DNA of 64,000 bases, taken from NCBI RefSeq assembly GCF_021155765.1, contig NC_060107.1, positions 6,930,501 through 6,994,500 on the forward strand, read 5' to 3'. Below the pieces are notes generated by a model. The model had not been told where the DNA came from and made no database searches. It was given only the letters and a program-made list of their open reading frames with translations. A program made the translations under genes and the position numbers. The stretch comes from Diprion similis (lineage: Eukaryota > Arthropoda > Insecta > Hymenoptera > Diprionidae). Below, one piece after another: positions 49,801 through 61,681 of the stretch (the stretch's first letter is position 1; each line of letters starts with the position of its first letter).

Positions 49801-52800
49801 CCTGCGGCAAAAGGTCAAGTTAAACGGAGAAGGTTTAGTCTGGGACAAAAATTTTCCAGGGTGAAAGCGGTTCGTGGTGGAGACAAATTCCGTTACTCTT
49901 GTTTCCGCATTCCAACGTCTGAACGAACCATACGTACCCTGTTAATGAATGCAAGCAGTTTTATGAAACCTTGTTGAGCAGCTGGAAAAGTATGAATGAA
50001 AAAGAGTTGCTTCAGTAGTCTGAAGGGAATGGATTGGATTCTATGGATATTTTAGGGTTCAATCTTCACCAAATTTCACTGCTATCTTATTGTATTTAAT
50101 GGTTCTTTATACGCCATACGTGTAACATGTCTACGTTCTTACCTATACCTGATACACAGTCGTCTATATGCTTAACCGATTTTAAAACTAATAAGCATTA
50201 TAGTTTATATGTCCAAATTATTTATTTCCGAACTAGATTGCCACCTCCGATGCTGTCCAAGTTTCTTAACAGATTAGCGCCTCCAATACTGTCCAAATTT
50301 CTCAATAGATTAGCTCCTCCAATGCTGTCCAAGTTTCTCAATAAATTGGCTCCTCCAATGCTGTCCAAATTTCTCAATAAATTAGCTCCTCCAATGCTGT
50401 CCAAGTTTCTCAATAAATTAGCTCCTCCAATGCTGTCCAAATTTCTCAATAAATTAGCTCCTCCGATGCTGTCCAAGTTTCTCAATAAATTGGCTCCTCC
50501 AATGCTGTCCAAGTTTCTTAAAAGATTGGCTCCTCCAATGCTGTCCAAGTTTCTCAAAAGATTAGCACCTCCAATGCTGTCCAAGTTTCGGAGGAGATTA
50601 GCACCTCCGATGCTGTCCAAGTTTCTCAAAAGATTCGCACCTCCGATACTGTCCAAATTGCGAAGTTGTTGATAAAAGTTTTTTGATTTCTGTTGATTGT
50701 CATTCTCTGGGGATTTCTCATGTTTTGTATTCCATTCTGAAAGAATGAAAATTCATCATTTTATATGCGTTAGACGTAATATTTGAAGCAACGATGAACA
50801 ATCACGCTGCAATATTGTACGTAAATATTTGTTTATCGGTGCTTCGAAATTGTAGTTATGTGAATGAAAAAGTTTAGCATGAAAGTGTGATCAAGCAAGC
50901 AGCGTAGGCGTACAGTATAAAATTGAAAATTGCAAAAGCTGAGCTTGGCGATGCGAAAAGTCAATACTCGATTAAAAACGCGGACATTTAACAAGCGTTA
51001 CAATTATTTATAAAAACTTCACAAATGCTGAGTCTGGTGGTTTGAATTTGCGATGAAAAAAAATTGGCATATTTTTTCTGCTTACCTGAGAAAAAATCTT
51101 TGGATATCTTCGTTCATTTAAGCATAAATAAATATGTAGACAACGTTACGTGTTACGACGTCACAACCGCTGGAAGTATATAATATTGTACAGATCAGTA
51201 TTTACAAAGGTTGATATGTACACAGAAAAAGCGGTTAACAGTAAACAGGCAATGAACGGGTTTTATGTACAGACCTCCGTCGATCACGAAGGCTTATCGG
51301 AATCCTACAACCCATTATATTTGAAGAACTGCAAAAACTTGTATCGTACGTGGAAATAAATTTAACCCGGGGATAACGAATCCCGTTACGTTACGTTACG
51401 TTACGTTATGTTACGTTACGTTACGTTACATGTTATATCCTGACATAAATTTTATGTCCATACACCGTAAAGTGTTATGGTATTAACAAGAATAATAAGA
51501 ATAAAATAACAGGTAAAACTCTGCGGTGATTCGGTGATATGATTGAAAAGAGAGAGAGAGAGAGAGAGAGAGAGGAGAAAACGTAAATTTATATAGCCAA
51601 TAATCGAGCTTCAACGACGTTTCAGATTTTAACAAGTTGCCGCGCATTTTTATCCTCTGTTGACTTTACAATCTCGGTCATCAATGTTGTTGTAAAAATT
51701 GTATAATCTCGTTCTGTACACTCGCCTCGGATTTTCTCACACTCCTAATAATTAATATCCTCTTTACGCCTTGTGTAATATATTTTATAACTTATACACG
51801 TACGTGTTTCATGATTCGATATATGTATGAATACAAAATAAACTTGTAGTACAAAAGTTTATGTAGAAATTGATCGGAAAATTCTTTCAACGTCACACTT
51901 TTCGCGAACGAAATTCACCTCCCATCGTGACGAGGTCGAACCTCGGGGTTCAATTATGGTTATAAATTTGTTAAAAGCTTTTGCAGTAACTTTGCAATGG
52001 AGTTAATGTTGAAGTTGGTATACGGATCGAGCTTATTCATCATTATCCCGAAGGCAGTAATGCGTTATTGATAATTTATGCGCTTCCTCTCTTTTCCATT
52101 CCATCAATGTTTTAGCCGTGTTAACATCCCTTATCTGATTATCTCACCGAGGTAGAGGTATTCATTCTTCGTATATATTGCAGAATCTAGCCTTCATTGC
52201 TTTTAATATTATATTCAATTTCCTGAAAGTTTAAAATTTAGCGCCAGATTTATTGCAAGTAGATTTAATTTCTACGATTTAGTATTATTTTTATTTTTAT
52301 TTTTTTGTTACTATTCACTTCCATTCTCGAATCTAATCAATTACAAAATTTGAACATTTTTTTTTTTAACCAAGTGAAACGTTTCTTATTTTTTTTTTTT
52401 TTCAACTATTCTACTTTCTCTTCGTTTTATCAGCTTTTCTGCCAGTTATATGCGGGAGGAACGAAAGAGAAACGTGTTAATCGATTTCAAGGTACTTACA
52501 AAAACTGTGAGGGGATAGCAAACGGGGCTTAAATAAATATGGGAGTCAACTCTGTGAAAATATTTTGAAAGGGGGTGGTTCATTTACATTTCAAGTGTAT
52601 TATAGACGGCTGATATGATGAGAGGGGTGGGGAGGTAGGTAGGTAATCATCTCTGCGGATAGTCGGAACTTCCGGACAAGTATAACGGTTAAGGCTGTGT
52701 GTGGACACGGCAAGAAAACTTAATTATCATCATCAATAACCCTCGTTAATTAATACGTACACAACAGTGCAGACGACGCGATAACGGAACCCTAAAAATA

Positions 52801-53730
52801 TAATGAATAATTTTTTATCTAATTGTAAGAGGTTTTCGGATAGATTATATGTCGTAGTTTTGGAGTATGGTTCTTGCGGGAAATAAGTATAATAAGTTGA
52901 TGATTTCTGGGGCAAAAATATTTGGAATTGGAATTTTTTTCTTTTCTCATCCGGATATGATACATGAGTTTTTAATTTTTATTTTTGAAATGAAAATGTC
53001 ATGTTTCTTTGAGAATTTTAACCCTTTGAGTTACACGTTATTGTGTTGAGACAACTTTTATAACGTGATAGTATTCTGTGGTTTTTAAGCTCGCTGATTT
53101 CCAATTTCAAAAATTCAAAATTGCGGAACCGACGTGGCAAATATTATCAAAAATGGACATAAGATAAGAATACTTACCACGATGCCTAAAAGGGTTGAAA
53201 TATCTAGTATGTAATCAAATTTTCTATATACTTGTTGTAAAAATGATTGATAAAATTTGTCAAAATTTTTCACTAATATTTTGAAACTAATCGATCATAA
53301 CGAAATATTGGAATAAGAATTTATTCATTCTTGGGATGCAACGATTCCCTCGAAATACTGATGCATTTTACACCCGGTTCGACCACTTCGTAACTTTTAT
53401 CACTGCTATCTTCAGTCGACGAGTAGTTTCGCCGCTAACAAGTCAGCCACGAGTCAGAGCCGCCGCAAGTACCGAACATCAATCCAATCGTGATTTCACC
53501 GGCTGTTGCGCTAACGATCGTCACGCGGTATATGGAATTAATTAATTGTGACAATCGAACACCTTCGAAGGAGAAGCTCCGCTTGACATACAATCTCTTG
53601 ACTAGAGTATACATGGTATGTATAATCTAGTCGGAAAAAAGTCGCGATAAATTTTTTTGGTCCGATTCGAATTGTTAGAGGATTTTTCAATTTTCGAGAA
53701 AAATTCAGAGAGAGAGAAAAAAAAAATGAA

Positions 53731-53765
<35 letters not shown>

Positions 53766-54228
53766 AACAATGAAGAAACGAACGTACGTATCGTTCGAAA
53801 CACTTGATATTTTTTTCATCGATATACTTACATATTTTCGAGGTTTCGGATTTTTAAGGATTTGACATTTTTTTTTTCCTTGTTTATTTTTGATTTCTTG
53901 TCTATAGAAAAATACAAAGATATGCAGTGAAAAGAGCAACGCGATCGAGTAGAAAGAATTTTCTGTTGATATTCAATTCACTTAAAGTTTATAAAATTTT
54001 TGGTGTAGGTACAATACGAGTTTTTGAAACGAGAGTATCCCATCGGGATTTCATCACTGTAAGTTAATTTCAATTTTTCACCTGTTATCTCGAGTATATC
54101 GTTTCTTCGACAAAACGTTAATATTAGTTATTTATTTATTCATTCAATTAATTTTGTAAAAGTGCATAGAAATATCTTTATAATACATATTTATGAATGG
54201 TGGGAGAAACGTGTGTAGGTAAGACGAG

Positions 54229-54274
<46 letters not shown>

Positions 54275-55443
54275 GAAGAAAAACTCGCAGTTATACTTTT
54301 TCTTTTATTTAAGCAGTCAGTTAAATATTAATGCAGCGGTCTTGAACGGCAAACTTCAGACGAAACCTGCCGAGAATAATAATTCAACGAATTATTTTTC
54401 CGTTTCGACAGGGTGCCTGAATAAATTATTACGTTACATTATCGTAAAAATCTGCGTCGGTATAAATTGCGAATCGAAAAAGTCTTCAATACGCGTTACA
54501 CGATTGACTTCCGAACGTTTATAAATATTCGAAAATAATCAACGTACATATACGTTTATTCCATAACATTTACGATCAAGTCAAGTATTAACTTCGCAAA
54601 TTGGCACATCGTTTCATCCGAATTTAGGTTTTAATCCGACCAGCAATTCCGTCACTTTTGTCAATAATTTAAGCCAATTTTATCAATAATAATTTTATTA
54701 ATGATAAATAATTGTCAATAAATTAAGCCACTCTGGTTCCGTCGTGAAACAAATTTATTTATTACAAAAAAAAAAAAAAAAAAGGTAACAACAAATATTT
54801 TCATTATTTTTCCTCGTTACTGTTTTGTAGAATTTGAAAATAGGGATTTAATTTTTTTTTTCATTCCTCAAATTCTCTGCCGTTCGGTTTAATCGATTCA
54901 ACATTACCGTGTCAACTGGAAATTCGCTTATTCGACAACCTACTACTGCAGGCCCGGTTGTTCGATGCTAATAATTTTATTTGTATTCAATCACCGATGA
55001 TAATAATTTTATTATCCCCAAACACAATTACCGGGATTCCACTGCATCACGTCCTGATGTTCGCAAATCTCGCATAGCCGCGCGGTTCGGTTTATCAACC
55101 GTCGAACAAAACTGCTTTGCGTTTGAAATATTAAACAGACGGAATTTCGAATAAATCTTTCGCGCTGTGAAATTATTATAAATCGAATATAAATAAGTAA
55201 GTAAACCTGAGAGAAAAAATAAATAAACATTAAGAAACAAAAATACATTTCATCGCATATTTACACAGCATCGATTACGAGACTATTTATATATATATGT
55301 TATTATGTATATACAGTTTCATTAAACGGTTGTCACATTTCGTCTGAGAACTTACCGAGGGCCTCGTAATGCCTTGCAAGAGCTTCCGCCAGTTCCGGTT
55401 GAGCGAAAATACGAGGGTCGGCTTCTATGACATCGTTCTGGAG
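46879..55443 (-). CDS. orcokinin: Orcokinin precursor, A-type transcript (N terminus missing)
   Basis: Neuropeptide precursor. Shared exon 55443-55356 ([15 protein letters not shown], ending ARHYEALG) joins in phase to 49801-49675 and then 47092-46879. The last two give a B-like peptide [12 protein letters not shown], two orcomyotropin-like units [15 protein letters not shown] and [14 protein letters not shown] (the second built across the splice), and three orcokinins [33 protein letters not shown] and [16 protein letters not shown]. The tail is [13 protein letters not shown]. Dibasic KR/KK/RR sites flank the peptides. In other insects one orcokinin gene yields A and B precursors by alternative splicing, and the phases here (1 into both alternatives) fit that. 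The signal-peptide exon was not found; exons at 60.4-62.8 kb probably belong upstream. Orcokinins act in insects on circadian locomotor control, ecdysteroid production and behaviour. Confidence 0.92.
47093..49674 (-). other. Last intron of the orcokinin A transcript
   Basis: No coding sequence is supported. Frames at 47392-47682 (minus) and 48161-48421 (plus) have ordinary composition but no phased splice partners. A T-run lies at about 49045-49062. Confidence 0.55.
50222..50656. repeat. Coding 36-bp tandem repeat, 12 copies
   Basis: Each 36-bp unit encodes one orcokinin B peptide. Copies differ mostly at synonymous positions (for example AGA/CGA for Arg, TTG/CTC for Leu), consistent with selection on the peptide combined with repeat expansion. 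Confidence 0.9.
50222..50736 (-). CDS. orcokinin: Orcokinin B-specific exon, twelve peptide copies
   Basis: The acceptor TTCTTTCAG at 50737 opens a terminal exon that joins the shared exon (55356) in phase 1: [16 protein letters not shown], a short lead ending YQQLR, then twelve consecutive 12-residue units to a TAA at 50222. Eleven units read [12 protein letters not shown] and the last [13 protein letters not shown]. This is the orcokinin B family (NLD-x-IGGG-x-LV). Odd: units are separated by a single Arg and not by KR, so processing must use monobasic cleavage. The repeat DNA is so even that the plus strand is also open, but that frame is only a mirror. Mutually exclusive use with the A exons is inferred from the splice phases and from other insects. 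Confidence 0.92.
51385..51430. repeat. (GTTAC)n pentanucleotide array
   Basis: About nine units of GTTAC, one with a C/T change (GTTAT). It is interstitial and not a telomere end. Confidence 0.9.
51549..51574. repeat. (GA)n microsatellite
   Basis: About thirteen AG units inside the orcokinin intron. Confidence 0.9.
53601..53633. repeat. Hairpin, 15-bp arms, 3-base loop
   Basis: GACTAGAGTATACAT and ATGTATAATCTAGTC pair with a single mismatch around GGT. It does not extend further. Confidence 0.7.
53728..53765. repeat. (AAAT)n microsatellite
   Basis: Nine to ten AAAT/AATA units. Confidence 0.9.
54235..54268. repeat. (GA)n microsatellite
   Basis: About seventeen uninterrupted AG units, the longer of two GA arrays in this intron. 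Confidence 0.9.
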
Positions 55444-57392
55444 CTGAAACAACGATTGCATTTTTGTTCGTTAATCGGATTTTAAATATATTCTCAATTT
55501 TTTACACAGAAAATATAATTTCAGCATGAAACGATCTCCATTGTTTCAAAAATAAATAAATAAATGAATAAATAAAAATGAACCAACGTCGTGGTAAATA
55601 GGAAAAAGTGTCCAAAAAAATACTTTCTCAAAAATTTAAAGTTAATCGGTCAAACCGTTTTTGAAAAACAGTTTACCTTATTTTCTATAACAATGCTTTA
55701 TGTCGATCGATTTCTGATTTAAAAAAAAAAAAACAACAAAAAATCAAGTTATACTCGATTTGTAAACTTTCGAATAAAAACAAACGCCAATCGAATGGAA
55801 TAACTGTTTGTCGAGATATGATATGAATTCCAAAAATTAACCCTTTTATTACTGCTTCTGGTTTTTGTCAATATTGAAACGTATAGCTAATAAAGAAATG
55901 CGGCGGATTGCAGGCTGCATGTATAGAATTACGGGCTGCTGTGCAAACTTCCGTATCCGTGCAGAGGGTTGTTCCGTTTATTTGCTCGCTGATTTCGGTT
56001 AACCCGTTTTTCTCTATCGGAAAAATCGCCTCGGGATGCATCGTTATAAAAATGTATCGCTCTATGACTTCCGGATGTTGGCAAATCTCTACCGTTGTTT
56101 TCTCTTAACTCGTTTTCATTCTTGAAGCGTATACGAACCGAAAATGTTATATTAATTAACTTACATTATTCCCTCGGGATGTTTGTGATTAGGACGCACA
56201 TATATATATAAGCGAAAGGGGAAGCAGTCCGGATAAATAAAGGGTGAAATAAGCGCATTTTTTTTTCAGCCTCTCCAGATTTTTTCATACTTTGCAAGGA
56301 CAAGGAAATATGAAGAGCGAATTTCTCGATTGTGAATTTCATACCTTTACCTCAATTCGCGAAATTTTTCACACGCTGATATTGGCACAAACTACGCGAG
56401 GTTCCCACGAATATTTGTTCGGTACAAATTACCGCAACGAAAATATAGAAATCGAATTTTAATTATAATTACAATAATAAGACCAACAAATACACTTTTC
56501 CATTATTCTCGCACGGGTGAATCGTTCACCATTCGTTTTAAAAACTGGTAAACGCAAAACGAAGGTTGACCTGAAGTTTAAAAAAAAAAAATCTTATCCG
56601 CTTCGAAGAGAATCGCTTTTTCAACTTGTGCAATTATTTGCTGATGGGAGTAATAAATTCTTTGAAGTCGCGTACAGCGTATTGCAGTTGCTGCGATGTA
56701 AACTCGTCCGATAGCCGCCGGATATCCGGTCCGGAAATTACCGCCATTACCGGATAGACGAGAATGATTGAGATTCGTCCTTACTTAATCTACGGAATTA
56801 ATTGAAGGGAGAAGATTATCGTATTATTTTGCAGAAACGCGTGGTCGGGTTTATTTATTCGTTAATTATTGTCGTTATCGTTAAATGGCGAAGGTGAAGG
56901 TTTATAAACAATTTACCCACGATTAGAAGCATTAGAAAAATACATAATAAACGGGCGAGAAAATAAAAATAAATGCAATTTTATAATTCTATTACTTTAC
57001 ACACAGTTGTTTTCCGCGTCTTTGCAACCCTTCGAGTTGGCTTAGCTTTTATCCCTCATGTATTATTGGAGGGGATGAAGAAGATTGGGAGGGGATGAAG
57101 GTACGGAGGGTAAAGAAAAAATAAATAAACATAAACGAATCCCAGACCCACAAGTCCTCCCCCCCTCATTCAAATGCGGCTTGGAAGACTTTTTCCACGC
57201 CTTTTACGGCTCATCCCTAATTTGTCGCGGGTTTAACAAGACATTCTCGCCGAATACCTTTTCTATCCTCGTTGTTCCTTCTTACTGACTTCTTTATTTT
57301 TCCCTTTCCTTTGCAGACACGGCTATTATAACGTATATATCAAACGAATATTATTTTATTCCGAATTTTCACGTTACCTAATACATATTATA

Positions 57393-57424
<32 letters not shown>

Positions 57425-59420
57425 GTATAGTTCATGCTCCAACTTGAAAAAAATTTTGAGTTTACCTTGAAAAAAGAAAGTTTCTGAAAGTTTCAATGCT
57501 CTACCACACTGTTAAGGAGTCTCGGTAGATGTTTAAAATTATTTTAATTTAATGTTTTCTATTCTTTGTTTTCCTTTTGAAATAAGATTACATTTTTTTC
57601 GAAGCCCGATTTTCTTGAATTTTCCAACGATTGAAAAAAGAAGAAAATGATAAAAAAAAAAAATCTGTTATAAAAAATACTTTTGAAAAATTGAAAATAT
57701 TTCAATAAAAATTAATGCTAAAATACGGGGTGTTTGGCGAGAAACTTTTTTTTTCAACTTTGTTGAATAAAAAAATGTATGCACGACATTCACGCAAGAC
57801 CGATTTCACATATTAAATAGATTTAAATCCGTTCTTGCGAGAATTTCGTATACATATAAGAACAGGAATTCCTCGGAAGGGTGGGAAAAAATATTCGCGA
57901 TCTCTTCTGTGAGTGACGTGAGCTTTTGATCAATCTCGATATAAACTTTTCGTACATTTCTATGCAGGCAACGCCTGTATTGTACGCATGCATATTACGT
58001 CTACGGATATGTTATATATGTATATGTGTGTATATATAGAATATGTGCGTCACATACGACAGTTGATTGAACCATTGTGCTGCAGCTGAAGGATCGTAAT
58101 ATTTGCACGGTAGAGGAGAAGTTTATCTCGATCTCAATTTCGTCCAAATATGGACGGCGGCGCGCGGCGAGTTTCCTTCATTTCGTTAGCGGGATTTTAC
58201 ACAGTCCGAAATCGATGCGAATCGAAAAAAAAAAAACAAAAAAAAATTTGTCCGTGCAAAACTTTTCATTCGACAAAATTTTCGTCGGTAAAAAGTCAAT
58301 CAAGTAGTTATATGTATGCGTACGATTGTTATCGTCTGTGATTTCCGGTTGTAGAAAAAAACTGCTGTAACTTGCAAATTTTTAATATATAATATCAATA
58401 ATTTATGCGATTTGTAGATCAATTTACACTTGTGGTGGGGCAAAAATAATATGCATAATATTTGATAAAAAAAAAAAAAAAAAAAAAAAAAAAACATTCG
58501 GATGGTCAAGACCAAGGATAAACAAAAAGAAAATTCAAATTAACACGTTTACAAGTAAATCGTCGAAAGAGAAATTGTTCACCGTGTTCTCGTTGTGTCG
58601 AATAATTTTATTGTCAAAAAGAAAAGAAAAAACAAAACATATCGATGAAATTCTCTTCAATCTTAAGAAATTATTTGCTCGAATTTGGTAGAAGTATTTA
58701 TAATTGATATGGGTGAACTTTTTTTATAATGACATAAATGGTAATTATTTCGTTGCAAAAAGGACGATCTACGATATTTATTTGGATTTTTTTTTTTCCT
58801 CTCCTAAATATCTTCAGTTAAGATCAATCAATGCCTGAGCAAAAAAAAAAAAATTGTCGACTTAATGTTAATTCGAACGAAAATCTACAGCCTGAAGTTT
58901 AATTTTTGAATCCGTTTTTTTAATATAATAAAATAAACAACAAAACAACAATGATAATAATAGTAATAATAATAAAGTCGCTGGACAATTTTCGTCTTTG
59001 AATTTTGGAAAAAGTTTTAATAACACATTTAATAAGCCGTGACATCTGTTCATTTCCGCTATAGTTATTTCCTTACTCCTCTCCCCCCCCCCCATTTTTC
59101 CTTGCCCCTTTTTCTTCGCTTTCTTTCGACCTTCGGCGCGAAATTTCGCCGACTCTAGTATCATTTCGTAGACAAGCAGGGCGCCGGGATAAACCGGCAT
59201 CGAGGCGCCACACGTTTCATCTTTTTTAATACCATGACTGTTTCTGGACCATTTCCAACCCTCCATGAGATGGTCGTCCCGGTATTTTGGCACAGGGAGA
59301 AAAAATTCCTCCGATGAAATGTTCGAAAAAAAATTCTTTTCTCTCTCTCTTTTTTTTGTTTTGTTTTCTTTCTTCTTCTTCTTCCCCTACAATGACGAGT
59401 GAATTCTTTTGTATGTGCGT

Positions 59421-59442
59421 GGGGGGGGGGGGGGGGGGGGGG
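59421..59442. repeat. Poly-G run (22)
   Basis: An uninterrupted run of 22 G, complementary to the C26 run 250 bases downstream. Confidence 0.9.
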
Positions 59443-59693
59443 AGGCTATGTTTTATCTCGTGTTTTCTCAGTTAGCCGGAGAATTAATGAACGTAGGTTG
59501 ACGTACCTTTTTGTCCGTTGTGAAAGGTTTTTATACAGTTTACGCAATACACAGTCTATAATTTTTTTTTTTTTTTTTTTTTCGCAACCTATATAGCCAA
59601 TTTATAATGTTGGTAACCTGCATTGAAACCAGGCCGACACTTAATTCTCACCGATTGTTATCTCCAGTACATTTCACTCTCGAGTGTCATCAT

Positions 59694-59719
59694 CCCCCCC
59701 CCCCCCCCCCCCCCCCCCC
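59694..59719. repeat. Poly-C run (26)
   Basis: An uninterrupted run of 26 C. Read from the minus strand it is poly-G. Confidence 0.9.
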
Positions 59720-60399
59720 GCAATTTGAATAATGGATTTCGTGTTGCCGGTCGGATTATTACACAGGCATCGCTTGTCTCTCTAGACGATATTAATTTGG
59801 GCATTCCGTGTGAAATCGAGCTGGTTTTTGATCGGAAAATTCTTTGAAACTTGATCGAAATTTTTTTTTCTCACCTCTTAACGGATAGTTAAATTCGATG
59901 AAATTCCCGATTTTATTTTCAAATTTTTTTATAACATCGCGCGATCGTTTGTTTTTGAGGTACGAATATACCGACGAAGGTATTTTCGTGGTCGTATCTT
60001 TTCTCGAAATTGAAAAGACAAACATTTGGACAGATGAACGTTTGAAATTTGTTAAAATTGGACTGAAAGTAAGTTGAAAGCGTTAATTGCTAAATTCATT
60101 TCCACCCATGATACGTAATTTTCATATTTTATCGATTCTAAAATATGTTGGAACCGTTGAAAATTTTTTTTTTTTCAATGCTGGTAAAGATTGAGAAAAA
60201 AAAAGAATAGAAAATTAACGATTCCATTACTGAGGCGATTCCGTATAATGAGTGAAAAAATTATACCTTACGAAAAAAAAAAGAAAAAAAAACAACAACA
60301 ACGAACATTTATTATTTATAATTTAAAAACTATTGTGTTAACGATGAAAAAAAAATTATTGGAAAAATTCGGGATCTTAGGAAAGTTTGAATCGATCAC

Positions 60400-60524
60400 C
60401 TGACAAACTTTCTTAGGAATGAAAAACTTGTAGATCACGTCAACAGCCTGGCTGATGACAAGTTGGCGTGGAATGCTCCCTAGATATGATTTCGTTACTA
60501 TCGCGACACCGCGAAGCGTAGTCT
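60400..60524 (-). CDS. orcokinin: Probable upstream orcokinin exon
   Basis: It ends with donor GTCAG|GTGATC in phase 0, which fits the shared exon at 55443. In that frame it reads IPRQLVISQAVDVIYKFFIP then KKVCQ, and the next exon continues [11 protein letters not shown]. The acceptor is uncertain. CCACTAG at 60525 has the best pyrimidine tract, but linking from there in phase 2 to the 61.6-kb exon runs into a TGA at 60440-60442. The acceptor at 60475 (TAGGGAG|C) keeps phase 2 and the orcokinin frame, giving a 25-codon exon. If the TGA frame is real, this would be the last exon of a separate gene. Confidence 0.45.
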
Positions 60525-61357
60525 CTAGTGGAAAACAGGATTAGAAGTTGGGAATTTAATTCACCCTGCAGGCACCCGCCTGCCTGTTTATTAATTCACA
60601 CGCGACATCCGTCAGCCACACTTTGAAACGTTATATGTGCTTTCACTCGACGGTTATGTCTATTTAATTCCCCATATACGTATATATATATAATATATAC
60701 CTACACTCGAGTTTTACCTACGATTAAATTCGACACCATTCATCCATCTCACTATTGTTAATTGTTAGAAACTTTGTCCGGGATGAAAATTTCGCTGCGA
60801 TATTAATTATTCATTATCCTTGTCGTCGTTGTGAATTTTTTCAAATCGTATTATTCGCTGAAAAGATTTTTTACTTTCAACTTCATTTATTTAACTTCCT
60901 TCAAAGCTTACGACAAGTTTCTGAAATTATCCGCATTGGAAATATTATTTATAACCTGAGAATGTGAAGCGGTGGAAAAATTGTCAATTTTTTTTTTTGA
61001 ATTTTGAAAGGTCGCTCATAATTTTTTTTTCATTTTTTTGGTGCATTTCTTTAGATCTTTTCGAGTGACCTTTTAATATTCATATTAAAATTTCATGAAT
61101 TTTTTTTCTTTAATTTAGTAAGAAAGAATCGATAACAATACACCACGACATGAATTAAAAATCAAACAAAATACTGAAAATATAATTTTTTTAATTTAAT
61201 TTTTTGACGATTTTAGACATTTTAAAAAATTTGTAGCGACCTCTTAAAAAATTTTTTTTCGAGCTGTCCTCTGCAGTGGGCTCTTAAAGCATCAAAAATT
61301 AACATTTTGTCACACAAGACTCAAAGAAAAAAAAATAGTCGGTTTCTTTGCGCCACC

Positions 61358-61360
<3 letters not shown>

Positions 61361-61400
<40 letters not shown>
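61361..61400. repeat. (AT)20 microsatellite
   Basis: Forty bases of perfect AT alternation. Confidence 0.95.
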
Positions 61401-61405
<5 letters not shown>

Positions 61406-61541
61406 CACAATATTGTTAAAATCATCTTTTTTTCGTCCCGTTACACCACAGGATGATCCCATAATTCACGGAGGTCGGTTAAAGCGCACTTAGAGCGCAC
61501 TTAAGCCCGTCAAGTCGTGGCCTGGGTGCAACAAGTTGTAC

Positions 61542-61681
61542 CTTAAGGACTCGGCGAGGGGTTCCTTGCCCCGAGTTTTGCCCCGCGGGATAGCGAGGCT
61601 GCGTCCCGTGGGGAATAACACGGGAAAGTCAGAGTGGATTGCGGGTTTCAGTTCAGGGGCGGCATCGAGGGGGGGCGCCTT
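61542..61681 (-). CDS. Probable upstream orcokinin (or separate precursor) exon
   Basis: It is bounded by acceptor AAATCCTAG and donor TTAAG|GTACAA and is open in phase 0 for 46 codons plus two bases. It is markedly GC-richer than its flanks. It reads APPLDAAPELKPAIHSDFPV, later FPTGRSLAIPRGKTRGKEPL. The Pro- and basic-rich composition suits a secreted peptide precursor. The frame continues past the donor to a TAA 18 codons later, so the exact end is inferred from the splice signal. It follows the 62.7-kb exon in phase. Confidence 0.45.

Larger units (their letters stand above)
50737..55355 (-). other. Orcokinin intron with microsatellites
   Basis: It lies between the shared exon and the B exon. 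It contains (GTTAC)n, two (GA)n arrays, an (AAAT)n array and a 15-bp hairpin, listed separately. No extra coding exon was recognised. Confidence 0.6.
55444..60399 (-). other. Intron or upstream flank of the orcokinin shared exon
   Basis: I searched the minus strand for a start-codon exon ending in phase 0 and found none. The interval holds a TA array (57400-57424), an A28 run (58467-58494), G22 and C26 runs, and many short homopolymers. The 141-codon minus-strand frame at 58868-59293 is Lys-rich then Leu-rich from simple sequence and is not convincing. Confidence 0.55.

Noticed and set aside
50127-50672. Plus-strand 181-codon repetitive frame with a 12-residue Leu/Pro-rich unit.
   Set aside because: It is the antisense mirror of the orcokinin B repeat, which matches a known peptide family and has proper splice phase.
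58868-59293. Minus-strand 141-codon frame with a Leu-rich end.
   Set aside because: The Leu run comes from a simple ATA/ATG repeat and the Lys/Gly part from A/G-rich DNA; there is no family resemblance.
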